This document shows positions 1 to 9,401 of a DNA stretch of 64,000 nucleotides, in pieces. Where the stretch lies: contig NZ_JAAAPJ010000012.1 in assembly GCF_009909145.1 (NCBI RefSeq), forward strand, positions 278,308-342,307, written 5' to 3'. The notes under the pieces are model-generated. The model saw only the letters and a list, made by a program, of their open reading frames with translations. It did not search any database and was not told where the DNA came from. Numbering within the stretch: position 1 is the stretch's first letter; every line of letters starts with the position of its first letter. A program made the position numbers and the translations under genes. Origin of the DNA: Corallococcus silvisoli. GTDB taxonomy: Bacteria; Myxococcota; Myxococcia; Myxococcales; Myxococcaceae.

Positions 1-83
1 CGCGACGCCGCGAGCGCGCGCTCCAGCGCCTTGGGATCCAGGCGGGGAGGGGGGGCGCGCAGCGGGTCGGAAGGAGGCGGCAT
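1..83 (-). CDS. N-terminal fragment of a protein co-translated with the ECF sigma factor; possible anti-sigma factor
   Basis: The ATG (complement of 81-83) overlaps the TGA of the upstream sigma-factor gene as ATGA, so the two are translationally coupled. Only about 27 residues lie in the window, Pro-rich at the start and then DPKALERALAAS. No domain can be recognised from so little. A gene coupled directly behind an ECF sigma factor is often its anti-sigma factor or another membrane regulator; that role is inferred from position only. Confidence 0.45.
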   Translation of the reverse strand, partial: MPPPSDPLRAPPPRLDPKALERALAAS

Positions 84-622
84 CACGCTTCCACCTGCCC
101 GCCGAGCAGCTCGCGCAGCCTCTCGTAGCCCCGGTGCGCCCTCAGCCGGGCCGCGCCCGCGCGGATGCCGCGCAGCTCGGCGATCTCCTCGAAGGACCAA
201 CCCTCCAGCTTGCTCAGCACCACCGCCTCGCGCTGCTCGACGGGCAGCTGCTGGAGCGCGTCCTCGATGCGCTGGCGCATCACCGGATCGCCGTCCGGCG
301 CCGGCACCGACGTGGGGCCCTCCGGCGGGGCGTGCACGTGCGCGTCCACGTGCTGCTGGTGCCGGAGCGCGTCCCGGGCCGCGTTCGCCGCGATGGTGAG
401 CAGCCAGGGCGTGAACCGCGTGCCCTTCTCGTAGCGTCCCCTCGCGCGGATGACGGACAGGAAGGTCGTCTGCATGAGGTCCTCCGCCAGCGGCCCGTCC
501 CTCACCATGCGCGCGAGAAAGCCGTGCACCCGCCCGGCGTGTCGGGCGAACAGCGCCTCGAACGCCGAGTGATCTCCCTGGCAGAACAGGTCCATGAGCG
601 CTTCGTCCGTGACACTCCCCAT
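83..622 (-). CDS. RNA polymerase ECF-type sigma-70 factor
   Basis: This directs RNA polymerase to a dedicated promoter set. At 179 aa it has the usual ECF size. Region 2 is near the N-terminus (DLFCQGDHSAFEALFARH, then a Leu-rich helix and a RARGRYEKGTRFTPWL segment). Region 4 is C-terminal, with LPVEQREAVVLSKLEGWSFE and a helix-turn-helix. The recognition helix, IRAGAARLRAHRGYERL, departs from the common pattern. An acidic/His/Pro linker (around residues 115-135) joins the regions. I chose the ATG at 622. The frame stays open upstream, with a GTG at 634 and a TTG at 694, but those add no conserved residues. The next gene downstream overlaps by four bases. The cognate signal is unknown. Confidence 0.88.
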   Translation of the reverse strand: MGSVTDEALMDLFCQGDHSAFEALFARHAGRVHGFLARMVRDGPLAEDLMQTTFLSVIRARGRYEKGTRFTPWLLTIAANAARDALRHQQHVDAHVHAPPEGPTSVPAPDGDPVMRQRIEDALQQLPVEQREAVVLSKLEGWSFEEIAELRGIRAGAARLRAHRGYERLRELLGGQVEA

Positions 623-694
623 TTCTTCGCTCACGGACGGCCCTGCCGGAAAATCGTTTCCAAGGCCGGTCGGTTGGGGAGTTGGACGCTTCAA

Positions 695-810
695 GGCATT
701 GAAACCACTGGACTCCGGGGCCGGAAAACCAGGGGGCTCCCTTCCAGGGGATGAACGGGTAGTGTCGCGAGCCTTACCGGTTTAAACGACTTTACCCACT
801 TCGAGCGCAC
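695..810. other. Divergent intergenic region between sigma factor and DUF2378 gene
   Basis: This 116-bp gap must carry the promoter of the plus-strand DUF2378 gene, and probably that of the sigma factor if translation starts at 622. I see no convincing sigma70 hexamer pair. The stretch near 780-790 (GGTTTAAACG) is the only AT-rich part. An autoregulated ECF promoter may be here but cannot be assigned by eye. Confidence 0.3.
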
Positions 811-1347
811 ATGGCCCCGGCCGAGGTCGTCATCCAGTCCACGCTGTTCGAATCGCTCGTGCGCTGCGTGAGGCTGGACGCGTCGCTGCGGGAGCGCCTG
901 GCGGCGGCGGGCTACGATCCGGACAGGCCCCGGGCCAGCTATCCGGCGTCGGTGTTCCTGAGGTGCCAGAACCTGGTGCTCTCGTATGGCTACTCGGACC
1001 GGGAGCCCCGGGACGCCCTGCGGCAGATGGGCCGGGACCTGGTGCGGGGCTACTTCGAGACGCTGGTGGGCAAGGTGGTGCACGTGGCCCTGAAGATCGC
1101 GGGCCCGGACCGGGCGATGAAGCGGGTGGCGTTGAGCTTCCGCTCGGTGATGGAGCCGGTGGAGATCACCTCGCTGGAGCTGGCACCCCGGGACTGGCGG
1201 GTGATGTTCCAGGGCTACCCCTTTCCGGCGGAGGCCGCGGCGGGGTGCTGCGAGGAGGCCCTGCGGCAGGCCGGGGCGGCGAACTCCAGCGCGGTGCTGG
1301 AGAGCGACGACGGACGCGGCCGCTTCGAGCTGCGCATGCGTTGGTAG
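811..1347 (+). CDS. DUF2378 (TIGR02265) family protein
   Basis: This 178-aa soluble protein is of the DUF2378 family, a group of unknown function known essentially from Myxococcales and often present in many copies per genome. Family-like features are an N-terminal STLFESLVRC-type opening, the run RASYPASVFLRC followed by an aromatic-rich segment, and a C-terminal half with KRVALSFRSVMEPVEI and DWRVMFQGYPFPAEA. There is no signal peptide or membrane helix. It is transcribed divergently from the ECF sigma factor, so shared regulation is possible but not shown. The assignment rests on recalled family appearance. Confidence 0.75.
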   Translation: MAPAEVVIQSTLFESLVRCVRLDASLRERLAAAGYDPDRPRASYPASVFLRCQNLVLSYGYSDREPRDALRQMGRDLVRGYFETLVGKVVHVALKIAGPDRAMKRVALSFRSVMEPVEITSLELAPRDWRVMFQGYPFPAEAAAGCCEEALRQAGAANSSAVLESDDGRGRFELRMRW

Positions 1348-1422
1348 GACGTCCGTGTGCACGCGGTAACGGTGGGCATCATCCTTCCACCGCGACATGA
1401 GTGAATGCGCTATGAGGGCCCC

Positions 1423-1911
1423 ATGAAAATCGGCAAGGACAGCGTTGTCTCCATTGATTACAAGCTGCACCTCGGAGACGGAAAGATCGTGGACGAGAGC
1501 GAGGCGGGCGAGCCGCTCGTCTACCTGCACGGCTACGAGGAGATCGTCCCCGGCCTGGAGAAGGCGCTGGAGGGCAAGTCCGCGGGCGAGTCCCTGAAGA
1601 CGACCGTCTCCGCGGCGGACGGCTACGGCGACTACGATCCGGAAGGCGTCGAGGAGGTTCCCCGCACGGAGTTCCCCGAGGACCTGGAGATCAAGGCGGG
1701 CGGCATCCTCAGCGCCACGGATCCGGACGGGGACGAAGTGGACTTCCTGGTCAAGGAAGTGCGCAAGGACACCGTGCTGGTGGACTTCAACCACCCGTTC
1801 GCGGGCAAGGAGCTGCACTTCGAGGTCACCATCAAGGAAGTGCGCGCGGCGACGCCCGAGGAGCTCGAGCACGGCCACGCGCACGGTCCCGACGACGACC
1901 ACGATCACTGA
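1423..1911 (+). CDS. slyD: SlyD-type FKBP peptidyl-prolyl cis-trans isomerase
   Basis: This is a cytosolic folding helper and putative metallochaperone that isomerises X-Pro bonds. The 162-aa chain starts MKIGKDSVVSIDYKL. It shows the FKBP strand and flap pattern (PLVYLHGYEEIVPGLEKALEG), then the SlyD insert-in-flap domain (about residues 70-125), and returns to the FKBP fold at NHPFAGKELHFEV. The tail is His/Asp-rich (HGHAHGPDDDHDH), a shorter form of the nickel-binding SlyD tail. The start at 1423 fits the family; an in-frame ATG at 1405 would add six residues. The 3' end overlaps the convergent helicase gene by seven bases. Confidence 0.92.
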   Translation: MKIGKDSVVSIDYKLHLGDGKIVDESEAGEPLVYLHGYEEIVPGLEKALEGKSAGESLKTTVSAADGYGDYDPEGVEEVPRTEFPEDLEIKAGGILSATDPDGDEVDFLVKEVRKDTVLVDFNHPFAGKELHFEVTIKEVRAATPEELEHGHAHGPDDDHDH

Positions 1912-3179
1912 CGTTCAGGGCCCTTCGGCCGGCCCTTGCCGTGCGACCGGGCATGCCGCCCGGGCGCCGCGTCCGGGGGCCGGGTGGAGCGCCCGTGGTC
2001 GGGCTGGCGCGGCCCCGGGTCGCGCTGCTTCGCCTGGAACGCCTCCATCTCCCGCCGGAAGAGCGGATCCGAGCGCGGCACCTCCGCGCGGGGCAGCTCC
2101 TGGCGGATGATGCTCTCGATGTCCCGGAGCGTGCGGCGCTCCACCTCCAGCGCGAACAGCGATGCGCGCCCGCTGGCCGCCGCGCGAGCGGTGCGGCCAA
2201 TGCGGTGCACGTAGTCCTCCGGCCCGTGCGGCACGTCCATGCTGATGACGTGCCCGATGTCGTCCACGTCCAGGCCGCGCGCGGCGAGGTCGGTGGCCAC
2301 GAGGCAGCGGTACTGGCCCCGGCGGAAGCCCTCCAGCGCCTGACGCCGCTGGGCCTGCGTGCGGCCCGCGTGCAGGGCGGCGGACTTGTGGCCCGCGGCG
2401 GCGAGCAGCTCCTTCATCTTGTCCGCGCGCTGCTGGGTGCGCACGAACACGAGCGCGCTCGCCTGATCCTGCGCGAGGAGCGTGAGCAGCAGCGGCCACT
2501 TCTCCTCGGGCTTGACGATGTAGAGGTGCTGTTCGGCGCGCGGCGCGGGGGTCCCGCTGGGGGTCACCTCCACGCGCACGGGCTTGTGCAGGGCGCGCTG
2601 GCCGAAGCGCGCCACGTCCGCGCCCAGCGTCGCGGAGAACAGCAGGGTCTGGCGCTCGCGGGGCAGCGCGTGGAGCACCTGGTTGATCTGCGGCAGGAAG
2701 CCCATGTCCAGCATCCGGTCCGCCTCATCCAGGACGAGGGTGCGGATGCGCGACAGGTTCACGGCCTTCACGCCCAGCAGGTCCACGAGCCGGCCCGGGG
2801 TGGCGACGATGAGGGTGGGCCGCTCGCGCAGCGCGTCCACCTGCGCGTTCATGTCCTCGCCGCCGATGATGATGGTCGGCAGGACGCCTCGGGGCTCGCC
2901 GAAGAAGCGGGCCTGTTCCGCCACCTGCTGCACCAGCTCGCGCGTGGGGGCGAGGATGAGGCCCAGCGTGCCGCGCTCCCCGGCGAAGCGTTCGATCATG
3001 GGGAGCAGGTAGGCGGCCGTCTTGCCGGTGCCGGTGGCGGCGCAGCCAATGACGTCGCGGCCGGACAGCGCGGGCGGGATGGCTTGCGCCTGGATGGGCG
3101 TGGGGGCACCGAAGCGGGCACGCTTCACCGCGCCCAGCGTTTCGGGGGACAGGCCCAGGGACTTGAAGGAGGCGCTCAT
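1905..3179 (-). CDS. rhlE: DEAD-box ATP-dependent RNA helicase, RhlE-like
   Basis: This 424-aa RNA helicase is probably for ribosome assembly or mRNA turnover. All core motifs are visible: the Q motif (FGAPTPIQAQAIP), Walker A (ATGTGKT), PTRELVQQ, TPGRLVD, DEAD (VLDEADRMLDMGF), SAT (LLFSATL), then the second RecA domain with ATDLAARGLDVDDI and HRIGRTAR. The C-terminal ~45 residues are a basic, Pro/Arg/His-rich tail of the kind that binds RNA. The start at 3179 (MSASFKSLGLS) matches RhlE N-termini. The frame runs open to 3593, but that extension is Arg/Pro-rich and not family-like. It lies downstream of fghA on the same strand, separated by a hairpin. Confidence 0.92.
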   Translation of the reverse strand: MSASFKSLGLSPETLGAVKRARFGAPTPIQAQAIPPALSGRDVIGCAATGTGKTAAYLLPMIERFAGERGTLGLILAPTRELVQQVAEQARFFGEPRGVLPTIIIGGEDMNAQVDALRERPTLIVATPGRLVDLLGVKAVNLSRIRTLVLDEADRMLDMGFLPQINQVLHALPRERQTLLFSATLGADVARFGQRALHKPVRVEVTPSGTPAPRAEQHLYIVKPEEKWPLLLTLLAQDQASALVFVRTQQRADKMKELLAAAGHKSAALHAGRTQAQRRQALEGFRRGQYRCLVATDLAARGLDVDDIGHVISMDVPHGPEDYVHRIGRTARAAASGRASLFALEVERRTLRDIESIIRQELPRAEVPRSDPLFRREMEAFQAKQRDPGPRQPDHGRSTRPPDAAPGRHARSHGKGRPKGPERQ

Positions 3180-3299
3180 GTCCCCACGCCTCCCACGTCC
3201 GGGCCGGGGAGGGAAGGGGATTGAGGTCGGAGCGGGCCCCCGGGGCGGGAACAGCCCCCAGGGGAGGCGCCTCGCCAGGACGCCAGGGGCGAACGCAGA

Positions 3300-3327
3300 C
3301 GCCCCGGGCAGGTGGAGCCCCGGGGCG
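3300..3327 (-). terminator. Hairpin after fghA, terminator-like
   Basis: This perfect 9-bp GC stem (3300-3308 with 3319-3327) has a 10-nt loop. It lies 14 bases past the fghA stop, in the gap before the helicase gene. No U-tract follows on the minus strand, so it could be a weak or Rho-assisted terminator or an mRNA 3'-end stabiliser. Confidence 0.45.
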
Positions 3328-3340
3328 CGAAGCCGCGTCG

Positions 3341-4191
3341 TCAGGCCGCGTTCAAGGCCGCGCCGTGGTGGCGCAGGTGGTCCTCCATGAACGTGGAGAT
3401 GAAGTAGTAGCCGTGGTCGTACCCCTCCTGCATGCGCAGCGTGAGGGGCTGGCCCGCCGCCGCGCATGCGTCCTTGAGGTAGTGCGGGAGGAGCTGATCC
3501 GGCAGGAACTTGTCCTTCGTCCCCTGGTCCACGAGCAGCGCGGGGACGCGCCGGCCGGACTTCAAGAGCTCCGTGGCGTCGTACTCGCGCCACGCGCGCT
3601 CATCCGGGCCCAGGTAGCCCCCGAAGGCCTTCTTTCCCCACGGGCTCTGGATGGGCGCCCCGATGGGCGCGAACGCGGACACGGAGCGGTAGCGGCCCGG
3701 GTCGCGCAGCGCGGTGACGAGCGCGCCGTGCCCGCCCATGGAGTGGCCGAAGATGCCCTCGCGGTCCATGCGCGCGGGGAAGTGCGCGCCGAGGATGCCG
3801 GGCAGCTCCTTCGTGATGTACGTGCCCATCCGGTAGCGCGCCCTCCACGGCTCCTGCGTGGCGTCCAGGTAGAAGCCCGCGCCGGTGCCGAAGTCCCAGT
3901 CCGCGTCCTCGCCCGGGATGTTGGCGCCGCGCGGACTGGTGTCCGGCGACACGAGCATCAGCCCCAGCTCGGCCGCCACGCGCTGCGCGCCGCCCTTGGT
4001 GGGGAAGGTCTCCTCGGTGCAGGTGAGGCCGGCCAGGTAGTAGAGCACGGGCACCGGGCCCTGCTTCGCCTGGGGCGGGGTGAAGACGCTGAAGCGCATC
4101 TCGCCGCCGCAGGCCTCGGACGGGTGCTTCCAGAAGGACTGCGTCCCCCCGAAGCACGCGTGCTCGCTGACGAGCGTCGGAGCGACGGCGC

Positions 4192-4195
<4 letters not shown>
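3341..4195 (-). CDS. fghA: S-formylglutathione hydrolase
   Basis: It hydrolyses S-formylglutathione to formate and glutathione, the second step of glutathione-dependent formaldehyde detoxification, in the cytosol. The 284-aa alpha/beta hydrolase has the nucleophile elbow GHSMGGHGAL with Ser152. A catalytic Asp probably lies in VDQGTKDKFL, and the catalytic His in EGYDHGYYF. The family signature LYYLAGLTCTEETF and the motif SPDTSPRG are present. Its ATG overlaps the stop of adhC as ATGA, so the pair is coupled and ordered as the pathway runs. Confidence 0.95.
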
Positions 4196-5304
<1,109 letters not shown>

Positions 5305-5370
5305 GGTGCGGCTCCAGTCAGAGGGGGAACGAAGCCCCCCACTGTAGAAGCCGCGCACCGCGTCGGCCGC

Positions 5371-5400
5371 GAAAAAGGTGGGGCCCCACACAATGGGTCC
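5371..5400 (-). terminator. Putative intrinsic terminator after the response regulator gene
   Basis: On the minus strand the response-regulator stop is followed within about 15 bases by the 12-bp palindrome GTGGGGCCCCAC (5378-5389), then C and a run of five T. A GC-rich inverted repeat with a T-run is the classic terminator pattern, though the loop must be formed from the palindrome centre or by pairing with the GGTGG further upstream. Confidence 0.5.
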
Positions 5401-5404
5401 ACCG

Positions 5405-6172
5405 CTACACGGAGATGAGGCCCTTTCGGATGCCCTCGGTGACGGCCTCCACGCGGTTCGTCACCTCGAGTTTCCGGTAGATGTGCTCCAGGTGCGTGCG
5501 GATGGTGGCCTTGGAGAGGGACAAGAGCCGCGCCGCCTCGCTGTTGGACACGCCCTTGGCGATGAGCTGGAGGATCTCCCGTTCGCGATCCGACAGGGGC
5601 TTGAGCAGCGGCTCCTGCGCGGAGGCGTCCTCGGCGCCCGGCGCGGACGCGGAAGGGGCGGGGGGCTCCGCGGCGGACGGGGCCACGGCCAGGGGCTCGG
5701 TGGGCACGGGCGTCGTGTCCGGCTCCACGCGGAAGTGGCGCAGGAGGCGCCGCGCGAGGTTCGGCTGGATGACGGTGCCGCCCGCGCGCACCTCCTTGAT
5801 GGCCTCCACGATCTTGTCCACCGTGGCGCCCTTGAGCAGGTAGCCGGAGGCGCCGGCCTTCACCGCCTCCAGGACCTTGTCCTCCTCGTCGAAGATGGTG
5901 AAGATCAGGATCTCCATCTTCGGGAAGCGCGCCTTCACCTCGCGCGTGACGTCGATGCCGCTCATGCGCGGCAGCCCCAGGTCCAGCAGCAGCACGTCCG
6001 GCTTCGCGCGCGCCACCTCCTCCAGCGCGGCCTCGCCCGACAGCGCGGTGCCCACGATGTCGATGTCCGGGTGGCCCTCGAAGAGGCGCAGCTGGTTCTT
6101 CAGGATCTTGGTCTGGTCCTCCACGACGAACACGCGGATGGGCAGGGCAGGGGCGGTCGGGTTCGCGTCCAC
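5405..6172 (-). CDS. NarL/LuxR-family response regulator
   Basis: This 255-aa DNA-binding response regulator has a receiver domain at residues 12-130. Asp64 (VLLLDLGLPRMSG) is the phospho-acceptor, the acidic pair lies in VVEDQ, and the conserved Lys is in GYLLKGA. A long Ala/Pro/Glu-rich linker (about residues 148-187) leads to a LuxR-type helix-turn-helix at about 190-255, including LSDREREILQLIAKG and LSKATIRTHLEHIYRKL. It lies 20 bp downstream of the histidine kinase gene and is very likely its partner. The linker is longer than in typical NarL proteins. Confidence 0.92.
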   Translation of the reverse strand: MDANPTAPALPIRVFVVEDQTKILKNQLRLFEGHPDIDIVGTALSGEAALEEVARAKPDVLLLDLGLPRMSGIDVTREVKARFPKMEILIFTIFDEEDKVLEAVKAGASGYLLKGATVDKIVEAIKEVRAGGTVIQPNLARRLLRHFRVEPDTTPVPTEPLAVAPSAAEPPAPSASAPGAEDASAQEPLLKPLSDREREILQLIAKGVSNSEAARLLSLSKATIRTHLEHIYRKLEVTNRVEAVTEGIRKGLISV

Positions 6173-6192
6173 GGTTCAGGCTCCGGTGCGTG

Positions 6193-7476
6193 TCAGGCGG
6201 AAAGGCAGGGAAGGGAGAAGGCCACCTGGGCGCCGGCGCCGGGCGCCGAGTCCACCACGATGGAGCCCCCGAGCTTCATGGCCCGCTCGCGCATGTTGAG
6301 CAGGCCGTAGTGGCCACGCGGCGTCCGGCCCGGGTCGAAGCCCTTGCCGTTGTCGCGCACGACCAGGTGCACGCCCTCGGTGCTGAAGTCCAGGCGCACC
6401 TGGACCTCCTTCGCCTCGGCGTGCTTCGCGGCGTTGGCCAGGCACTCCTGGAGGATGCGGAACAGCGCCAGCTGCGCGTCCGGGGGCAGCTTGCGCGCGT
6501 GGCCGGTGCGCTCGAAGCGGATGTCCTGGCCGGTGCGGTCGCGGAACGTCTTGACGTAGTCCTCCAGCCCCTGCGCCAGCTCGAAGTCGTCGCGCATCAT
6601 CCGCAGGTTGCGGCGCAGCTCCTCGATGGACTCCTCCGCGGTGGCCTTCATCTCGCGGATCTCCGCGCGCAGCCCGTCCTCGCGCGCGAGGTTCAGGATG
6701 TACTCCGCCTGGATGATCATCGACGACAGCGACGCGCCCAGGCCGTCGTGGATCTCCCTCGCCAGACGGTTGCGCTCCTCCACCACCGCCAGCTCCTTCA
6801 GGTCGCCCTGCAGGGACACCACCTCGCGGTGCGCGGTGGCCTCGCGTTCGTTCAGGTACACGAGCACGTAGACGATGATGAAGTTGAGGCCCAGGTACCA
6901 GAGCAGCGTGAGCAGCTCCACCGCCGTCACGGAGCGGTTGAGGAGCAGGTCCAGGCGCGTGGTGATGGGCAGCGCCAGCAGCGGGGGCAGGATGGCCAGC
7001 GGCTTGGGGAAGAGGATGGCGAAGAGCGTGGTGAACAACAGCTGCGTCGCCAGCAGCGGGCTCTGGAGGCCGCCGCCCACCAGGGGCCGCGCGATGAGCA
7101 CCACGGTGATGAGCAGGTCGCAGCACAGCGACAGGTACGTCACCCACCGGCCCGCCTTCGGGTGGTCGATGACGAGCAGGTTCGCGACGCTGTACATCAG
7201 CATCGCGAAGTAGCCCAGGAAGGAGACGGGGCCGTCGAAGCCGAAGTAGCCGCTCCACGCGGGCACCGCGAGGATGAGCAGGCCCAGCGTGAGGAACATC
7301 ATCCGCGCGTAGAACAGCGCGCGGGCCCGGGCGACGAAGCGGTCCTGCTCCCAGGAGGCCGCGGCCTGCTCCGCGGACACGTTGTCCGTGAGGTTGCGGC
7401 GCTCCAAGACGGCGCGGACGCGGGCCTTCAAGTCATGGGCCGGGTGCTCGTCGCCGGGTCGCAGGTCGCTGTCCAT
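6193..7476 (-). CDS. NarX/DesK-type membrane sensor histidine kinase
   Basis: This 427-aa kinase of the HisKA_3 class is probably the sensor for the next gene. The N-terminal half (about residues 45-225) holds roughly six hydrophobic segments and no large periplasmic loop, suggesting sensing within or near the membrane. The dimerisation/phosphorylation motif is RNRLAREIHDGLGASLSSM, with the His in EIHDGLG. The ATPase domain follows, with an N-box (QECLANAAKHAEAKEV) and a G-box (VRDNGKGFDPG, then GHYGLLNMRERA). Signal unknown. The neighbouring formaldehyde genes make a reactive-carbonyl or redox cue a guess worth testing. Confidence 0.92.
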   Translation of the reverse strand: MDSDLRPGDEHPAHDLKARVRAVLERRNLTDNVSAEQAAASWEQDRFVARARALFYARMMFLTLGLLILAVPAWSGYFGFDGPVSFLGYFAMLMYSVANLLVIDHPKAGRWVTYLSLCCDLLITVVLIARPLVGGGLQSPLLATQLLFTTLFAILFPKPLAILPPLLALPITTRLDLLLNRSVTAVELLTLLWYLGLNFIIVYVLVYLNEREATAHREVVSLQGDLKELAVVEERNRLAREIHDGLGASLSSMIIQAEYILNLAREDGLRAEIREMKATAEESIEELRRNLRMMRDDFELAQGLEDYVKTFRDRTGQDIRFERTGHARKLPPDAQLALFRILQECLANAAKHAEAKEVQVRLDFSTEGVHLVVRDNGKGFDPGRTPRGHYGLLNMRERAMKLGGSIVVDSAPGAGAQVAFSLPCLSA

Positions 7477-7568
7477 TCGGCCGGCAGCTTACGGGAGCTT
7501 CCCCAGGGAGCGGAATTCCCAGCAAGCTGCCAGGTCGGCGGCCGGGCGGGTGCGGACGGGCGAGGGGG

Positions 7569-7979
7569 CTACTTCGGGGCGCCCGCGTCGACGCACGCCT
7601 TCTTCGCCTCTGGCTGGCGCGAGAGGACGAAGTCCAGGCGGTCGTGGCTCTCGCCGGTGCGCTCGTCGAAGAGGGGCGAGCCGCCCGCGTACATGGTGCC
7701 CTTGGGGCTGCCGAACCGGTCCAGGTTGTGGGACTTGAGCCAGCCGTCCACGCAGGACTCCAGGGCCAGCCGGTCGCTGGCGCCGGAGTCGTAGCTGGGG
7801 TCGGACGTGCCGGCCTCGGCGGTGGCCGTCGGGGCGGCGGCCTCACGGCCCGACTGGAGCTCCCCCTGGACGGTGCCCGTCTGGGTGGCCGCGTCGGGGC
7901 TCTCCCCGGTGTTCTTGTGGCAGCCGACAGCCAGGGACAGCAGGGTGGAAAACACGAGCGCGCCGGTCAGGTTTTTCAT
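7569..7979 (-). CDS. Small predicted lipoprotein of unknown function
   Basis: This 136-aa protein has a short hydrophobic signal sequence ending in a lipobox (SLAVGC), so it should be acylated at that Cys. The following ~50 residues are Ala/Gly/Glu-rich and probably disordered. The C-terminal part has LESCVDGWLKSHNLDRFG and ends with a Lys-Ala-Cys motif. Two further Cys, in ESCVD and KACVD, could form a disulfide. No family is recognised. It lies 92 bp upstream of the kinase gene on the same strand and is divergent from the thiF-like gene. Confidence 0.6.
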   Translation of the reverse strand: MKNLTGALVFSTLLSLAVGCHKNTGESPDAATQTGTVQGELQSGREAAAPTATAEAGTSDPSYDSGASDRLALESCVDGWLKSHNLDRFGSPKGTMYAGGSPLFDERTGESHDRLDFVLSRQPEAKKACVDAGAPK

Positions 7980-8114
7980 ATGTCCTGGCTGGTGAGGGCC
8001 GCTTGTGAAGGCGGCGGTGGCGACAACGGGAGTGAAGGCTTCGGGACCGTCCTGGAGTCCGGACGTTCAGTCGCCGCACCATATTCGTTTCGTTCCTCGC
8101 GGAGCACCAGTCCC

Positions 8115-8891
8115 ATGCACGGTTCCCCGGACACCGACCACCACGCACGCATTCCCCACGCGACCCGCATCGAGCGCGCGCGGGTGCTCGTCGTGGGGGC
8201 GGGCGGCCTGGGCTGTCCCGCGTCACTCGCGCTGGCGCAGGGCGGAGTGGGCCACCTGACGCTGGTGGATCCGGACCGGGTGGACGTGACGAACCTGCCC
8301 CGCCAGCTCTGGCACCGCACCGCGGACGTGGGCCGCTCCAAGGCCGAGTCCGCCGCGGCCGGCCTCCTGCGCGCCTTTCCCGGCTTGAGCGTGGAGGCCC
8401 TGCCCGAGCGGCTGGACGCGGGCAACGCGGAGGGCCTCTTCCGGGCGCACGACCTGGTGGTGGACGCGACGGACGGCGTGGCCACCAAGTTCTTCCTGTC
8501 GGACGTGGCGGTGCTCACCGGCGTGCCCCTGGTGTACGGCGGCGTGCTGCGGATGCAGGGGCAGGCCCTGCGCATCGACCCCGGAGGCCCCTGCCTCAGG
8601 TGCCTCTACGAGGACGTTCCGCCCCCGGACGCGGTGCCCACCTGCGCGCAGGCGGGCGTGTTGGGCGCGATGGCGGGGCTCATCGGCGCGGTGCAGGCGC
8701 TGCTCGCGCTGGAGCTGCTCGCCGGCGCCGCGAGCGGGCCGCGCGGCCAGTCCACGCTGCACGTGCTCGACGGCGAGACGCTGGAGGGGCGCGCCGTGAC
8801 GGTGACGCGAGCGCCGGACTGCCCCGGGTGCGCCATCCAGTCCCTGCCCCCGTTCCCTTCGTCCCTGGAGGACACCGCATGCCCGACGTGA
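8115..8891 (+). CDS. MoeB/ThiF-type E1-like adenylyltransferase, lacking the N-terminal Arg-finger segment
   Basis: This should activate a ubiquitin-like sulfur carrier by adenylating its C-terminal Gly. The 258-aa chain keeps every active-site element of MoeB: the glycine loop GAGGLG (28-33), Asp52/Asp54, Asn60 and Arg63, Lys76 (GRSKAES), the DATDG motif (117-121), zinc pairs C160/C163 and C236/C239, and a Cys at 177 where MoeB has TCVEAGV. What is missing is the N-terminal helix with the RYxRQ motif, which in MoeB homodimers reaches into the partner's ATP site. The frame is open upstream, but no such motif is encoded there. It overlaps the tusA-like gene by 13 bp and opens a five-gene cluster. 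Confidence 0.88.
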   Translation: MHGSPDTDHHARIPHATRIERARVLVVGAGGLGCPASLALAQGGVGHLTLVDPDRVDVTNLPRQLWHRTADVGRSKAESAAAGLLRAFPGLSVEALPERLDAGNAEGLFRAHDLVVDATDGVATKFFLSDVAVLTGVPLVYGGVLRMQGQALRIDPGGPCLRCLYEDVPPPDAVPTCAQAGVLGAMAGLIGAVQALLALELLAGAASGPRGQSTLHVLDGETLEGRAVTVTRAPDCPGCAIQSLPPFPSSLEDTACPT

Positions 8892-9118
8892 CGGCGACGT
8901 TGGACATCACCCGCGAGGTGTGTCCGATGACCTACGTGCGCACCAAGCTGAAGCTGGAGTCGCTGCCCCCGGACGCGCTGCTGGAGGTGCTGCTCAAGGG
9001 CGAGGAGCCCCTGAAGAACGTGCCCCGCAGCGCCGCGGACGAGGGGCATGACGTGGTGTCGCTCGCGCCGCGCGGTGACGGCACGCACCGGCTGGTGCTG
9101 CGGAAGCGGGGGAGGTGA
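8879..9118 (+). CDS. TusA/SirA-family sulfurtransferase
   Basis: This 79-aa cytosolic sulfur-relay protein carries a persulfide and hands sulfur to a partner. The TusA active-site Cys is Cys15 in REVCPMTYVRTK; many TusA proteins have CPxP, and here the Pro at the fourth position is Thr. The remaining fold pattern (ALLEVLLKGEEPLKNVPRSA, then HDVVSLAP) fits the family. The start overlaps the E1-like gene by 13 bp and the stop is three bases before the carrier-protein gene, so translation is tightly coupled. It is likely the sulfur donor for the carrier's thiocarboxylate. Confidence 0.85.
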   Translation: MPDVTATLDITREVCPMTYVRTKLKLESLPPDALLEVLLKGEEPLKNVPRSAADEGHDVVSLAPRGDGTHRLVLRKRGR

Positions 9119-9121
9119 GCC

Positions 9122-9394
9122 ATGGCCACGATTCGCGTTCCCACCCCCATGCGGACGCTCACGCGCAACCAGGCCGAGGTCCAGGCCACCGGCGCCACCG
9201 TCGGGGACGTGCTGCGCGACCTGGACGCGCGCTACCCCGGCATGGGCGCGCGCCTGTTCGATGAGAAGGGCGCGGTGCGCCGCTACGTGAACATCTTCCT
9301 CAACGACGAGGACGTGCGCGCGCTGAGGGCCCTGGAGACGCCGGTGAAGGACGCGGACCGGATCACCCTCATCCCCGCGATGGCGGGAGGCTGA
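9122..9394 (+). CDS. MoaD/ThiS-type ubiquitin-like sulfur carrier
   Basis: This 90-aa beta-grasp protein ends in PAMAGG. The C-terminal Gly-Gly is the mark of carriers adenylated by an E1-like enzyme and converted to a thiocarboxylate. Family pattern: IRVPTPMRTLTRNQAEV at the N-terminus, GATVGDVLRDLDARYPGM, YVNIFLNDEDVR and DADRITLIPAMAGG. It resembles the CysO-like MoaD branch more than ThiS, because of the longer NIFLNDEDVR segment. It sits between tusA and a second E1-like gene. Likely destination: sulfur for cysteine, a cofactor or a secondary product. Confidence 0.88.
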   Translation: MATIRVPTPMRTLTRNQAEVQATGATVGDVLRDLDARYPGMGARLFDEKGAVRRYVNIFLNDEDVRALRALETPVKDADRITLIPAMAGG

Positions 9395-9401
9395 AGGCGT
9401 C

